Under the pieces are notes generated by a model. It saw only the letters and a program-made list of their open reading frames with translations, had not been told where the DNA came from and did not search any database. 64,000 nt of DNA from Flavobacterium sp. (GTDB lineage Bacteria > Bacteroidota > Bacteroidia > Flavobacteriales > Flavobacteriaceae), in NCBI RefSeq assembly GCF_024710485.1, contig NZ_JANJUQ010000044.1, positions 1 to 64,000 on the forward strand, in the 5' to 3' direction. Shown piece by piece: positions 53,516 to 62,126 of this stretch; the stretch's first letter is position 1, and each line of letters begins with the position of its first letter. The position numbers were made by a program, and so were the translations under genes.

Positions 53516-55630
53516 ATGAAAAAGATATTTTCCTTTATATTCTTGTTTTCTCTTATGGCTTCGGCCCAAGTTTTCAAAAAATCTACGGAAAGATTTCCGG
53601 TTTTTCCTGCTTGTGAAGGACAGGAGTTAAAAGCCTTAGAAACTTGTTTTTACAATCAGGTCCAGGATTTTGTGTATAATAATTTCAAAGTGCCTAATGC
53701 GCTACAAGAGAATAATTACAAAGGAAGTTTAATTGTTTTGTTTGAGGTAAACAACCAAGGTAATTTTAAAGTCATTTATGTTGATGCAGTTGAAGAATCA
53801 TTAGCAACTGAAAGCAAAAGGGTTTTTGGTCAGATGCCTAAAATCAGTCCGCCTACCTATAATGGCGAGCCAACTTATGCCAAATACACTATTAAGATTG
53901 GTATTCCATTGCAAAGTGCAGCTGAAATTCAGGCGCAAAAAGAAGCTGAATTGGCTGCAGAAAAAGCAGCTCAAGAATACAGACCGAATACGGCTTACTT
54001 GACGGAATTGGACAATATGAAGTACAACACTTTTTCTAATCCGCAATTTAAAAGCCATTTAAACATTCCGTTTTCACACAGTTATTATGCCCAGTTTGAC
54101 GACGAAATGAATCAGGTTGGCGCCAATAACCATACGGGTTCTAAACCTTATAGTTATGCGGATGTGTCCAAATATTACGATTTGACTTCTGAGAACCAAA
54201 AGCTGATGAAGAACAAGCAAGGCTGGTGGGGTAAAAAGCTTTGGAACGAAAATATGGTGCAAATTCAAGGCGAAGACTATTGGTTTACATTAAATCCGAT
54301 TTTGGATTTACAGTTCGGGAAAAGCGACCCGAGTGTAAGTAGCTATACCTACGTAAATACACGCGGAATACAATTTAATGGCGGTTTGGGAAGCCAACTT
54401 AATTTTACTACAACCATTTACGAAAGCCAAGGACGATTTGCCGATTATTTTAATCGATATGCTGAATCCATGGCACCCGACGGTGGAAATCCGGCCATTA
54501 TTCCGGGTATTGGGATTGCCAAAAGATTCAAAACAGATGCTTATGATTTTCCTTTAGCGGAAGCCAATTTGGCCTATACACCGAGTAAATTCATTAATAT
54601 GAATTTGGGTTACGGGCGCAATTTCATAGGTGACGGTTATCGTTCTTTATTGTGGAGCGATGGCGCGAGTCCGTATCCTTATTTTAAATTGAATACCACT
54701 TTTTGGAAAATTAAATACACCAATTTATATACTTGGCTGAAAGATGTTCGTCCGGATGCTACACTCGACCGAACATATGCTACCAAGTTTGCTGCGAGTC
54801 ATTATTTGAGTTTGAATGTTACCAATAAATGGAACATCGGTTTGTTTGAATCGGTGGTTTGGGCCAATAACAACAATCGTGGTTTTGATATGAGTTTTGT
54901 AAATCCGCTCATTTTTTATCGTTCGGTTGAATTTGCTTCGTCTTCCAGAAGTGGGAATGCGATGTTGGGATTGACTTCCAAATACAAATGGAACAATCAA
55001 ATTCAGTTTTACGGACAGTTCTTGTTGGACGAGTTTTCGTTAGATGATGTTCGTTCGGGCGATAAGAGTTGGAAGAACAAGTTCGGTTACCAATTGGGTG
55101 CGAAATACTTCCATGCGTTTAACATTAAAAATTTGTTGTTGCAGGCAGAATTCAATGCTGTTCGTCCGTATGTGTACGCGCATAGCGAGGCGATTACCAA
55201 TTACGGTCACAACAATCAAAGTTTAGGACACCAATGGGGTGGTAATTTAAGAGAATTCATCGCCATAGCCCGTTATCATAACGGTCGTTATTTTGCAGAT
55301 GCTAAAATTACAGTTGGTACTCGTGGTTTGGATTTTAATAATAGTAGCGACACCTTCAATTACGGAAGTGATATTTACCGCGATTATGATGAAGAAAGAC
55401 CGTTTAATACCGGAGTAGTTGTTGGTCAAGGAAATAAAACCAATGTGTTTATCGCCGATTTACAAGCGGGTTATTTAATTAATCCGGCCACCAACATGAA
55501 ATTGTACGGTAGTTTGATTTACAGAAATTTTTCACCGGCTACCGAGACTACTTTAGCGGTCAAAGAAAGTACTACTTGGTTTTCTCTAGGATTGCGATGT
55601 GATATCTTCAATTGGTATTTTGATTATTAA
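53516..55630 (+). CDS. remB: RemB-like gliding motility outer-membrane protein
   Basis: The 704-residue product has a signal peptide (MKKIFSFIFLFSLMASAQ), then a region of about residues 25-140 resembling the TonB C-terminal fold (FPACEG, LIVLFEVNNQGNF, AKYTIKIGIPL). A long barrel-like part rich in aromatic beta strands follows and ends WYFDY. The barrel resembles Wzi-type capsule assembly proteins. The place after deoC and gcvH, three genes from sprA, matches the locus of remB (Fjoh_1657, from memory) in F. johnsoniae, a protein linked to gliding. The molecular role is unknown. Confidence 0.78.
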   Translation: MKKIFSFIFLFSLMASAQVFKKSTERFPVFPACEGQELKALETCFYNQVQDFVYNNFKVPNALQENNYKGSLIVLFEVNNQGNFKVIYVDAVEESLATESKRVFGQMPKISPPTYNGEPTYAKYTIKIGIPLQSAAEIQAQKEAELAAEKAAQEYRPNTAYLTELDNMKYNTFSNPQFKSHLNIPFSHSYYAQFDDEMNQVGANNHTGSKPYSYADVSKYYDLTSENQKLMKNKQGWWGKKLWNENMVQIQGEDYWFTLNPILDLQFGKSDPSVSSYTYVNTRGIQFNGGLGSQLNFTTTIYESQGRFADYFNRYAESMAPDGGNPAIIPGIGIAKRFKTDAYDFPLAEANLAYTPSKFINMNLGYGRNFIGDGYRSLLWSDGASPYPYFKLNTTFWKIKYTNLYTWLKDVRPDATLDRTYATKFAASHYLSLNVTNKWNIGLFESVVWANNNNRGFDMSFVNPLIFYRSVEFASSSRSGNAMLGLTSKYKWNNQIQFYGQFLLDEFSLDDVRSGDKSWKNKFGYQLGAKYFHAFNIKNLLLQAEFNAVRPYVYAHSEAITNYGHNNQSLGHQWGGNLREFIAIARYHNGRYFADAKITVGTRGLDFNNSSDTFNYGSDIYRDYDEERPFNTGVVVGQGNKTNVFIADLQAGYLINPATNMKLYGSLIYRNFSPATETTLAVKESTTWFSLGLRCDIFNWYFDY

Positions 55631-56030
55631 ACCACTTTCTGTTTGTTTTTAATCGATAAAACTCGGTTTTGGAAGTCTGTTGAAAGGAATGGGGTTTTGA
55701 ACTTATTCTTTTGCTGTTTTTTGTTGCCATCCAATCGGCTATAGCAGCTTTTGTTTAACATTATTTTGTTTTTTTATTTCGATTTTGATTAAGGTTTCTT
55801 TTCTGAAGCTCTTCTGAATATTGTATTTTGTTGTTTTTCAGTATTTTGTGTTTTTTATTGGTTTTCAAACGATTGTTAAATATGTACTAAATTAAAGTTG
55901 ACAATTAATTTTTGTTTAACTTTGAGTTGTAAATATTAAACAAAATTAAGCCCCAAGTTTTAAGTCACTGTTTTGTTTAAAGTTATGTAGTAGAATTTTC
56001 AATCATTATAAACTTTAAAAATTAATTACT
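55631..56030 (+). other. AT-rich intergenic region before the FAS1 gene
   Basis: These 400 bases hold no convincing gene on either strand. They are strongly T-rich on the plus strand, with repeated TTTTG and GTTTAA words. A promoter pair lies at 55898-55924. I see no clear terminator after remB. Confidence 0.6.
55898..55924 (+). promoter_or_regulatory. Promoter of the FAS1 lipoprotein gene
   Basis: TTG (55898-55900), 16 bases, then TAACTTTG (55917-55924). The predicted start leaves a leader of about 100 bases. Confidence 0.55.
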
Positions 56031-56651
56031 ATGAAAAACTATCGCTTAAATTTGGGAACTTCCATCAAGGTTTTTGTATTAACAGCTTTCATGACATTTG
56101 GATTTACCTCTTGTTCCTCTGACGATAATGCCGTTGACAACAACACCAATGCAAAATTAACGATCAAAGAAACTTTTGATGCCTTGAATCGCGCTCCGGC
56201 TCCGGGAGCTTCTTCTATCGCCGGAATTGCGGTCAATGCTGGTTTTAATGAATTGGTTTCGGCATTGGTATATGTTGATTCAGAATTGGATGCAGGTTTA
56301 GTAAATCTGTTTGCTAACGGAACAGATCAGTATACAGTATTTGCGCCAACTGATGAGGCTTTTCAAAATTTATATGCTGCTCTGAATGTTTCAGATGTGA
56401 CTGAATTGCCGGCGCCGTTGGTTAGAGATGTTTTATTGTACCATGTAGTTGAAGGTAGAAGAGCAGCTAATAGTGTTGTGCCGAAACGTGGCACCAGAAC
56501 TATTACCACTCTTTTAGGAAGTCAATTTTCAGTAACGCCAACAGCGTCTATTAACGCTATTGGTAATACGGCTAATATTACTTCGGCCAATATTTCAGCC
56601 TCTAACGGGATTATTCACGTTATTGATGCGGTAATTCTGCCAATCAATTAA
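56031..56651 (+). CDS. Fasciclin (FAS1) domain lipoprotein
   Basis: The 206-residue protein has a lipoprotein signal with Cys28 (FGFTSCSSDD), then one FAS1 domain (about residues 60-206) with the YTVFAPTDEAF box, LLYHVVEG (the H2 box) and the closing NGIIHVIDAVILP. FAS1 domains mediate adhesion or bind proteins and polysaccharides at the surface. The SSDD after the lipid cysteine may direct it to the outer surface, as known for flavobacterial export signals. It stands alone, with its own promoter and a terminator. Confidence 0.95.
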   Translation: MKNYRLNLGTSIKVFVLTAFMTFGFTSCSSDDNAVDNNTNAKLTIKETFDALNRAPAPGASSIAGIAVNAGFNELVSALVYVDSELDAGLVNLFANGTDQYTVFAPTDEAFQNLYAALNVSDVTELPAPLVRDVLLYHVVEGRRAANSVVPKRGTRTITTLLGSQFSVTPTASINAIGNTANITSANISASNGIIHVIDAVILPIN

Positions 56652-56682
56652 GATTTTCCTTGCTTATTTTTGTTATTTAACC

Positions 56683-56716
56683 AGAGAGATCAAATTTTAA
56701 TTTGGTCTCTCTTTTT
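56683..56716 (+). terminator. Terminator after the FAS1 gene
   Basis: AGAGAGATCAAATT (56683-56696) pairs with 56699-56712, with one G-U pair, followed by Ts. Confidence 0.8.
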
Positions 56717-56868
56717 AGTGTAATATCCTTTGTTTCTGATGGGGAACTTCATATTCTCTGTAATTTAACAATGACCGGTTTTTGAGAGAGTTTTCAAAAA
56801 CTCGGAAATCGATAAATGTATCGTTGTTTTTTTATTATTTTAAAACAATCATTTTTTATGAATTGTTT

Positions 56869-56900
56869 TTTGCCAAATCGTTTTCTATAAAGTACCTTTG
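56869..56900 (+). promoter_or_regulatory. Promoter of the ctaB-cox cluster
   Basis: TTTG (56869-56872), 20 bases, then TACCTTTG (56893-56900). The transcript would start about 13 bases before the ctaB ATG at 56920. Confidence 0.7.
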
Positions 56901-56919
56901 CGCTAGCTTAAAAATAAGG

Positions 56920-57822
56920 ATGAACGCGACAGCAAATACATTTTCTTTCAAACAAATTGCTACCGATTTTAAAGAAATCACCAAAGCAGGTTTGGCTGTG
57001 AGCGTTGTTTTTTCATCCATAGCCGGTTATTTGCTTGGTATTGAGGATTTTCAGGGTTTGCAATGGCCCACTTTACTTATGCTGGCAGTTGGCGGTTATT
57101 GCATGGTTGGCGCTTCAAATGCGTTCAATCAAGTTATTGAAAAAGATTTAGACGCTTTGATGGATCGCACCAAAAATCGACCGGTGGCGTCGGGAAGAAT
57201 GGCGCCGAATCGCGCTTTATTTGCAGCTAGCTTACTGACTATAGTAGGATTGATTTTGTTATACATGATTAATCCTAAGTCGGCCATGTTTGGAGCGATT
57301 TCCATCTTTTTATATACCAGTATTTACACACCCTTAAAAACAGTTACACCGCTTTCTGTTTTTGTAGGTGCTTTTCCAGGCGCCATTCCTTTTATGTTGG
57401 GTTGGGTTGCCGCTACGGATCATTTTGGGATTGAGGCCGGAACGCTTTTTTTGATACAATTTTTTTGGCAGTTTCCTCATTTTTGGGCCATAGGTTGGTT
57501 TTTGTATGAGGATTACGAAAAGGCAGGCTTCTTCATGTTGCCAACGGGTAAAAAAGACACATCAACCGCTTTACAAACCATCTTGTATTCAGTTTGGTTG
57601 TTGGTAGCCTCTTTATTACCTTGTTTAGGATATACCGGAAAGTTGTTTATTTCTCCCGTAGCCGCCGGTATTGTATTTTTGTTGGGACTTTGGATGATTT
57701 TTTATGCGGTTAAGTTGTATCAATTGAGAACAGCCAAAGCTGCAAGAACACTAATGTTAGTTAGTGTTTCCTATATTACCTTGTTACAAATAGTTTATAT
57801 TACTGATAAATTTTTAAGATAG
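56920..57822 (+). CDS. ctaB: Protoheme IX farnesyltransferase (heme O synthase)
   Basis: CtaB converts heme B to heme O, the precursor of the heme A used by the oxidase encoded at 37.6 kb. The product is 300 residues from the ATG at 56920 with about eight membrane segments and the prenyltransferase motifs NAFNQVIEKDLDALMDRTKNRP and the later YEDYEKAG. The frame extends 46 codons upstream, but the promoter element at 56893 lies within that extension. The first subunit III gene starts three bases after its stop. No heme A synthase gene is seen in this window. Confidence 0.97.
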   Translation: MNATANTFSFKQIATDFKEITKAGLAVSVVFSSIAGYLLGIEDFQGLQWPTLLMLAVGGYCMVGASNAFNQVIEKDLDALMDRTKNRPVASGRMAPNRALFAASLLTIVGLILLYMINPKSAMFGAISIFLYTSIYTPLKTVTPLSVFVGAFPGAIPFMLGWVAATDHFGIEAGTLFLIQFFWQFPHFWAIGWFLYEDYEKAGFFMLPTGKKDTSTALQTILYSVWLLVASLLPCLGYTGKLFISPVAAGIVFLLGLWMIFYAVKLYQLRTAKAARTLMLVSVSYITLLQIVYITDKFLR

Positions 57823-57824
57823 TT

Positions 57825-58412
57825 ATGGCAACAATGATGTCGATAGACGAACACCAAGCCAGAAAGGCTCGTTCCCAAAAATTACTGTTGTGGTTTGCGA
57901 TGGCCAGTATGACCATGATGTTTGCCGGGATTACGAGTGCTTTTGTGGTCAGTAAGTCAAGAGAAGATTGGATGAAAGATTTTCAATTTCCCTCAGCTTT
58001 TTATTTTAGTACTTTGGCTATTATACTTTGTAGCGTAGCTTTCCACTCAGCGATAAAAGCCATTAAAAATAACAACAGAAGTCTAGTGACCGGCTTGCTT
58101 TTGAGTGTTTTAGGTTTGGGAATTGCTTTTGTTGTTTTACAGTTCATTGGTTTTGGACAGCTCATTGAGCAAGGATATTACTTTACCGGACCGGAGAGTA
58201 ATATTGCTACTACTTTCCTTTATGTAATTGCAGTTGTCCACTTGGCGCATCTTGCAGGAGGATTTATTTCGCTTTTAATCATAATTTATAATCATTTTAA
58301 ACAAAAATACAATTCAACTCAATTCCTTGGCATTGAGCTAGGTGCGATGTATTGGCACTTTCTTGATTTCTTGTGGATTTGTTTGTTTTTATTTTTATAT
58401 TTCTTTAAATAA
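57825..58412 (+). CDS. Cytochrome c oxidase subunit III-type protein (short form)
   Basis: This 195-residue membrane protein has about five hydrophobic segments and subunit III signatures near the end (VVHLAHLAGGFISL and MYWHFLDFLWICLFLFLYFF). Subunit III supports oxidase stability and proton uptake. It lies between ctaB and a longer subunit III, so the oxidase locus has two such proteins; this one resembles the CyoC/CtaE family in length. The ATG at 57825 is three bases after ctaB ends. Confidence 0.94.
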   Translation: MATMMSIDEHQARKARSQKLLLWFAMASMTMMFAGITSAFVVSKSREDWMKDFQFPSAFYFSTLAIILCSVAFHSAIKAIKNNNRSLVTGLLLSVLGLGIAFVVLQFIGFGQLIEQGYYFTGPESNIATTFLYVIAVVHLAHLAGGFISLLIIIYNHFKQKYNSTQFLGIELGAMYWHFLDFLWICLFLFLYFFK

Positions 58413-58423
58413 GAAAAAAAATC

Positions 58424-58431
58424 TAAATTTG
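58424..58431 (+). promoter_or_regulatory. Possible internal promoter element before the long subunit III gene
   Basis: TAAATTTG matches TAnnTTTG and lies 25 bases before the next start. No -33 TTG is seen. Confidence 0.35.
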
Positions 58432-58455
58432 GGAACTTTTTAACTAATAACTTTT

Positions 58456-59484
58456 ATGGGAGCTACAGTTACTACTGCAAATACAAACGAAAATACTTGG
58501 GGTGGCGGAAACGAACCAATGGGTGCCAGTTATGGTAAATTGATGATGTGGTTTTTCATCGTATCAGATGCCTTGACCTTCTCTGGTTTCCTTGCTGCTT
58601 ATGGATTTTCAAGATTTAAATTTATTGACAACTGGCCAATTGCCGACGAGGTATTTACTCACTTTCCGTTCTTGCACGGTGTAGATGCTCCGATGTACTA
58701 TGTGGCCTTGATGACTTTTATCTTGATTTTCTCCTCTGTAACGATGGTTTTGGCCGTTGATGCCGGACACCAAATGAAACAGAAAAAAGTGGCTTTTTAT
58801 ATGTTGCTTACTATTGTAGGAGGTTTAATATTCGTGGGCTCACAAGCTTGGGAGTGGAAAAACTTCATCAAAGGTGAGTATGGTGCTATTGAAACTAAAG
58901 GTGGAAGTATTATCCAATTCGTTGATAAAAACGGTAAGAGAGTTAAATTGGAAGACTTCGCGGTAGTTTTACCTGAAGCCAGAGAGCAACATAAAAGAAG
59001 TAATGGTATTTGGTTCGAAGGCGAATCAGCTTTACCAACTTACTCTGTTGCAGAAATCCAAGCAGGTTTCAAAGCACATCCTGAATTATTGGTAAGAACT
59101 GAAAAGATTTACAGAGATACTCCTGAAGATAAAGCCAACAAAGATTTACAACCGGGATTAAATAAAAATAAACACAGAGAGGTTTTAACCAGAGAAGCTT
59201 CGGAAGCTATGGTTGCCAATGCTCATTTAGTGGTTGAAGGTGCTAACTTAGAGCGAAATGAGTACGGAAACAAATTGTTTGCTGATTTCTTCTTCTTCAT
59301 TACCGGATTCCACGGATTCCACGTGTTCTCAGGAGTTGTTATCAATATCATCATTTATTTTAATGTTCTTTTGGGAACTTATGAAAGAAGAAAAAGCTAC
59401 GAAATGGTTGAGAAAGTTGGACTTTATTGGCACTTCGTTGATTTGGTTTGGGTATTCGTATTTACTTTCTTCTACTTAGTTTAA
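58456..59484 (+). CDS. coxC: Cytochrome c oxidase subunit III (long form with insertion)
   Basis: The 342-residue protein has subunit III segments on both sides (LMMWFFIVSDALTFSGF, VGSQAWEWKNFI, then FFFFITGFHGFHV and GLYWHFVDLVWVFVF). Between about residues 145 and 270 lies a hydrophilic insertion of roughly 125 residues, absent from ordinary subunit III, with many charged residues and no cysteines. It may face the periplasm and contact alternative complex III. It is followed by the subunit IV gene after 21 bases. Confidence 0.95.
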   Translation: MGATVTTANTNENTWGGGNEPMGASYGKLMMWFFIVSDALTFSGFLAAYGFSRFKFIDNWPIADEVFTHFPFLHGVDAPMYYVALMTFILIFSSVTMVLAVDAGHQMKQKKVAFYMLLTIVGGLIFVGSQAWEWKNFIKGEYGAIETKGGSIIQFVDKNGKRVKLEDFAVVLPEAREQHKRSNGIWFEGESALPTYSVAEIQAGFKAHPELLVRTEKIYRDTPEDKANKDLQPGLNKNKHREVLTREASEAMVANAHLVVEGANLERNEYGNKLFADFFFFITGFHGFHVFSGVVINIIIYFNVLLGTYERRKSYEMVEKVGLYWHFVDLVWVFVFTFFYLV

Positions 59485-59505
59485 TCATACAAAACATAGT
59501 ATATT

Positions 59506-59862
59506 ATGTCACACGCACACGAACATGTATCTAATACATCCAGAATCTGGAAAGTTTTTATCTTATTGTCTATAGTAACTATCATCGAGGTTGCCTTAGG
59601 GATTGTAAGACCTGAATTTTTATTCAATACTAACTTCTTAAGCATGAATTTGCTTAACTGGATATTCATCATATTAACATTATACAAAGCATACTATATT
59701 GTTTGGGCTTTCATGCACATGGAAGGTGAAAAAAGTAGTTTGCGATGGGCTGTAGTAGCCACGGTCGTATTCCTGGTTATTTATCTTGTATTCATCTTAT
59801 TAGTAGAAGGGGATTACGTTTATGAGGTTTTTAGAAATTCTACCATAAAATGGAATTTTTAA
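59506..59862 (+). CDS. coxD: Cytochrome c oxidase subunit IV family protein
   Basis: This 118-residue protein has three hydrophobic segments and the subunit IV-type middle (LLNWIFIILTLYKAYYIVWAFMHM in family form). It starts with the His-containing MSHAHEH. Such proteins help stabilise bacterial oxidases. It ends the subunit cluster, before a terminator. Confidence 0.93.
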   Translation: MSHAHEHVSNTSRIWKVFILLSIVTIIEVALGIVRPEFLFNTNFLSMNLLNWIFIILTLYKAYYIVWAFMHMEGEKSSLRWAVVATVVFLVIYLVFILLVEGDYVYEVFRNSTIKWNF

Positions 59863-59876
59863 CACTATATTAATTC

Positions 59877-59909
59877 AAAAAAAAGGGTACGCATTGCGTA
59901 CCTTTTTTT
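59877..59909 (+). terminator. Terminator after the subunit IV gene
   Basis: GGTACGC (59886-59892) pairs with GCGTACC (59896-59902), flanked by an A-run and a run of seven Ts. A TATTTTTG element (59909-59916) begins at its end and may serve the next gene. Confidence 0.85.
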
Positions 59910-59940
59910 ATTTTTGTACAGCTAATATTTTAGTCCTACT

Positions 59941-60597
59941 ATGAAAAAGAATCTGGTCCTTTTCGTTCTCTTTATCCTGCCAATCGTAGCCTATCTTTTC
60001 TTTGCTTCCGGAGTCAACAGTTTTATTACATTACCAACCATTACTCCAACTGTTCCTGATGTGAATTCGAAATGGAATTCCATGAATGGAGACAAGGTAA
60101 CCTTGAATAATAAAATTACTATCTTAGGTTTTCCCGGAGAAGATATTTTAGATAACAGCGGCAACTTTTTTACACTAAACCAAAAAATTTACAATAAGTA
60201 CAGAGAGTTCAAAGATTTTCAGATGGTGTTTGTAGCTCCCGAAGGAACGGAACAACAAGCCGAAAGACTTTTGAAAGAGTTAGGTAAAATATCCAATATG
60301 TCGGGTTATCATTTTGTCTTTGCTGCACCCGATGCAATCCAAGCTTATCACAATGAACTAAAATTGCTAGGGAAGTTGGATGATAAAACAGGCACGCCTT
60401 ATGTTTACATCATCGATAAAAAGAGAAATCTTCGTGGCAGAAAAGGGCATAGTGAAAAAGGGAAGCCGGAATACAAAGAAGGATACAACACTACATCAGC
60501 ATCCGATTTGCATAATGACATGATGGATGATGTAAAAATTATCTTGGCCGAGTATCGTTTGGCTTTGAAACGCAATAACGCCAATCGAAAAATCTAA
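59941..60597 (+). CDS. Membrane-anchored thioredoxin-like protein without active-site cysteines
   Basis: The 218-residue product starts with a signal anchor (LVLFVLFILPIVAYLFFASG). The rest follows a thioredoxin/peroxiredoxin-like outline (VTLNNKITILGFPGED, FQMVFVAPEG, the TPYVYIIDKKRNLRGRKG strand pair) but has no cysteine at all, so it is not redox-active. It is immediately before sco (1 base between) and is likely a diverged SCO-like partner in oxidase assembly. The name of the family is not known to me. The predicted topology is one N-terminal helix with the domain outside. Confidence 0.85.
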   Translation: MKKNLVLFVLFILPIVAYLFFASGVNSFITLPTITPTVPDVNSKWNSMNGDKVTLNNKITILGFPGEDILDNSGNFFTLNQKIYNKYREFKDFQMVFVAPEGTEQQAERLLKELGKISNMSGYHFVFAAPDAIQAYHNELKLLGKLDDKTGTPYVYIIDKKRNLRGRKGHSEKGKPEYKEGYNTTSASDLHNDMMDDVKIILAEYRLALKRNNANRKI

Positions 60598-60598
60598 T

Positions 60599-61282
60599 AT
60601 GAAAAATAAATCTTATATCGGTCTTTCTTTTATAGTGTTGATTTTCGGCATTATTTTTATTCCGAAGATTGTCAACAGAATCAAAAACAATACTGTGGTT
60701 CAAGGTGAGCGAATTGATGCAGTTTCCAATCACAAAAACTCGGAAAGCGATTTGTTGACTATAGGTAAAGCACCGCAGTTTGAGTTAACAGATCACAACG
60801 GTAACAAAATCACCAATGAGACTTACAAAGGGAAAGTCTATGTGGTAGAGTTTTTCTTCTCGACTTGTCCTTCCATTTGTCCGATCATGAATCGCAATAT
60901 GGCGGAAATACAAAATAAATTTTTCGGGAATCCAAATTTTGGCATCGCTTCTATAACCATCAATCCCGAATACGATACGGTGGAAGTATTGAAAGAACAC
61001 GCGGAGCATATCGGAGTAAAATCGTCCAACTGGCATTTAATGACCGGTGATAAAGAGTATATCTACAGCATTTCTAACAAAGGTTTCAACATTTACGCCG
61101 GACAAAACGGTAAAGCCGCCGGTGGTTTTGAACATTCCGGTTTGTTTGCTTTAATTGATAAAAAAGGGAACATCCGTTGTCGTAAAGACAAGTTCGGTAA
61201 TCCAATTATGTATTATGACGGATTGGAAAAAGTCGGAGTGAAAGCCATTATTGAAGACATTAAAAAACTGTTAAATGAGTAA
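60599..61282 (+). CDS. SCO-family copper chaperone for cytochrome oxidase
   Basis: SCO proteins deliver copper to the CuA site of subunit II. The 227-residue protein has one N-terminal membrane helix and a thioredoxin-like domain with copper ligands Cys90 and Cys94 (STCPSICP) and His179 (GGFEHSG). All three are present, so it should be active. The domain faces the periplasm. It starts one base after the preceding stop and overlaps the next gene by 8 bases, so the set is one operon. Confidence 0.96.
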   Translation: MKNKSYIGLSFIVLIFGIIFIPKIVNRIKNNTVVQGERIDAVSNHKNSESDLLTIGKAPQFELTDHNGNKITNETYKGKVYVVEFFFSTCPSICPIMNRNMAEIQNKFFGNPNFGIASITINPEYDTVEVLKEHAEHIGVKSSNWHLMTGDKEYIYSISNKGFNIYAGQNGKAAGGFEHSGLFALIDKKGNIRCRKDKFGNPIMYYDGLEKVGVKAIIEDIKKLLNE

Positions 61283-61868
61283 TTCTAAATCAACAACCCT
61301 GGAAAATAAGTTTAAAGGTTCTATAATTGCGGTTTCAGTTATTATACCAATAGCGGTAGCCGTATTGTTCTCAGTTAAGCTCAAAGATTTCGGCTTCGAC
61401 ATAGAACCATTGTCCTTTTTGCCGCCCATTTATGCCGGCATTAACGCTTTAACGGCTTTATTGTTGGTAATGGCTGTGATAGCCATAAAAAAAGGAAATC
61501 GTAAAGCTCACGAGCGTTTGATGACCACAGCGATAGCTTGTTCGGTGATGTTTTTAGTGATGTATGTTGCTTATCACATGACGGCAGATTCAGCCAAATT
61601 CGGCGACGTTAATTTCGACGGAAACTTAGACGACGCTGAAAAAGCAGCAGTAGGTTCTGTTCGGTATTTCTATTATTTTATTTTGCTCACACACATTATG
61701 CTCTCCGTTATCATCATTCCGATGGTGTTGTTTACTTATGTCAGAGCTTTAGCAGAACAATTCGATAAGCACAAAAAAATAGCCAAAATCACGTTCCCTA
61801 TTTGGCTGTATGTCGCGGTTACCGGAGTAGTAGTTTATTTGATGATATCACCTTATTATGCCAACTAA
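61275..61868 (+). CDS. DUF420 membrane protein, probable oxidase assembly factor
   Basis: The 197-residue protein has about five hydrophobic segments and DUF420 features (LPPIYAGINALTALLLVMAV, then MTTAIACSVMFLVMYVAYHMT). The B. subtilis and S. aureus relative CtaM/YozB is needed for assembly of aa3-type oxidases, from memory. Histidines near the membrane segments (the AYHMT and LLTHIMLS regions) may bind heme or copper. Its start overlaps sco by 8 bases, and its end overlaps the next gene. Confidence 0.92.
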   Translation: MSNSKSTTLENKFKGSIIAVSVIIPIAVAVLFSVKLKDFGFDIEPLSFLPPIYAGINALTALLLVMAVIAIKKGNRKAHERLMTTAIACSVMFLVMYVAYHMTADSAKFGDVNFDGNLDDAEKAAVGSVRYFYYFILLTHIMLSVIIIPMVLFTYVRALAEQFDKHKKIAKITFPIWLYVAVTGVVVYLMISPYYAN

Positions 61869-62103
61869 TTTTCTAATGCCGAGGGCAAAGTTTTCTAAGT
61901 TCTTCTTAGGGATTTGTATTTTCCTGTTAGGCGTTTCTGCCAATGCGCAATGTGCCATGTGCAGAGCTGCATTAGAAAGTTCGGGCAACACCGTTAAAGC
62001 TGAAGCCGTGAATGATGGGATTGTTTTTTTAATGGCAATTCCGTACATCATTGTAGCCGGAATTGGTTTTGTGGTGTATAAAATGTACTACAAGAAGAAA
62101 TAA
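61858..62103 (+). CDS. Small CAMC-motif membrane protein in the oxidase assembly operon
   Basis: The 81-residue product has a signal-like first helix ending ANAQ, then QCAMCRAALES with Cys32 and Cys35, and one C-terminal membrane helix (IVFLMAIPYIIVAGIGFVVYK). After cleavage the CAMC would be almost at the new N-terminus, outside the membrane. It overlaps DUF420 by 11 bases. Similar tiny proteins occur beside sco and DUF420 in other Bacteroidota, as I recall. A copper or thiol role in oxidase assembly is inferred from context and the CxxC alone. Confidence 0.85.
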   Translation: MPTNFLMPRAKFSKFFLGICIFLLGVSANAQCAMCRAALESSGNTVKAEAVNDGIVFLMAIPYIIVAGIGFVVYKMYYKKK

Positions 62104-62126
62104 CAAACTTACACTGAAGGTTAAGA

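Noticed and set aside
56782-56919. A 46-codon N-terminal extension of ctaB
   Set aside because: The extension crosses a good promoter and does not resemble the family; the ATG at 56920 is the usual start.
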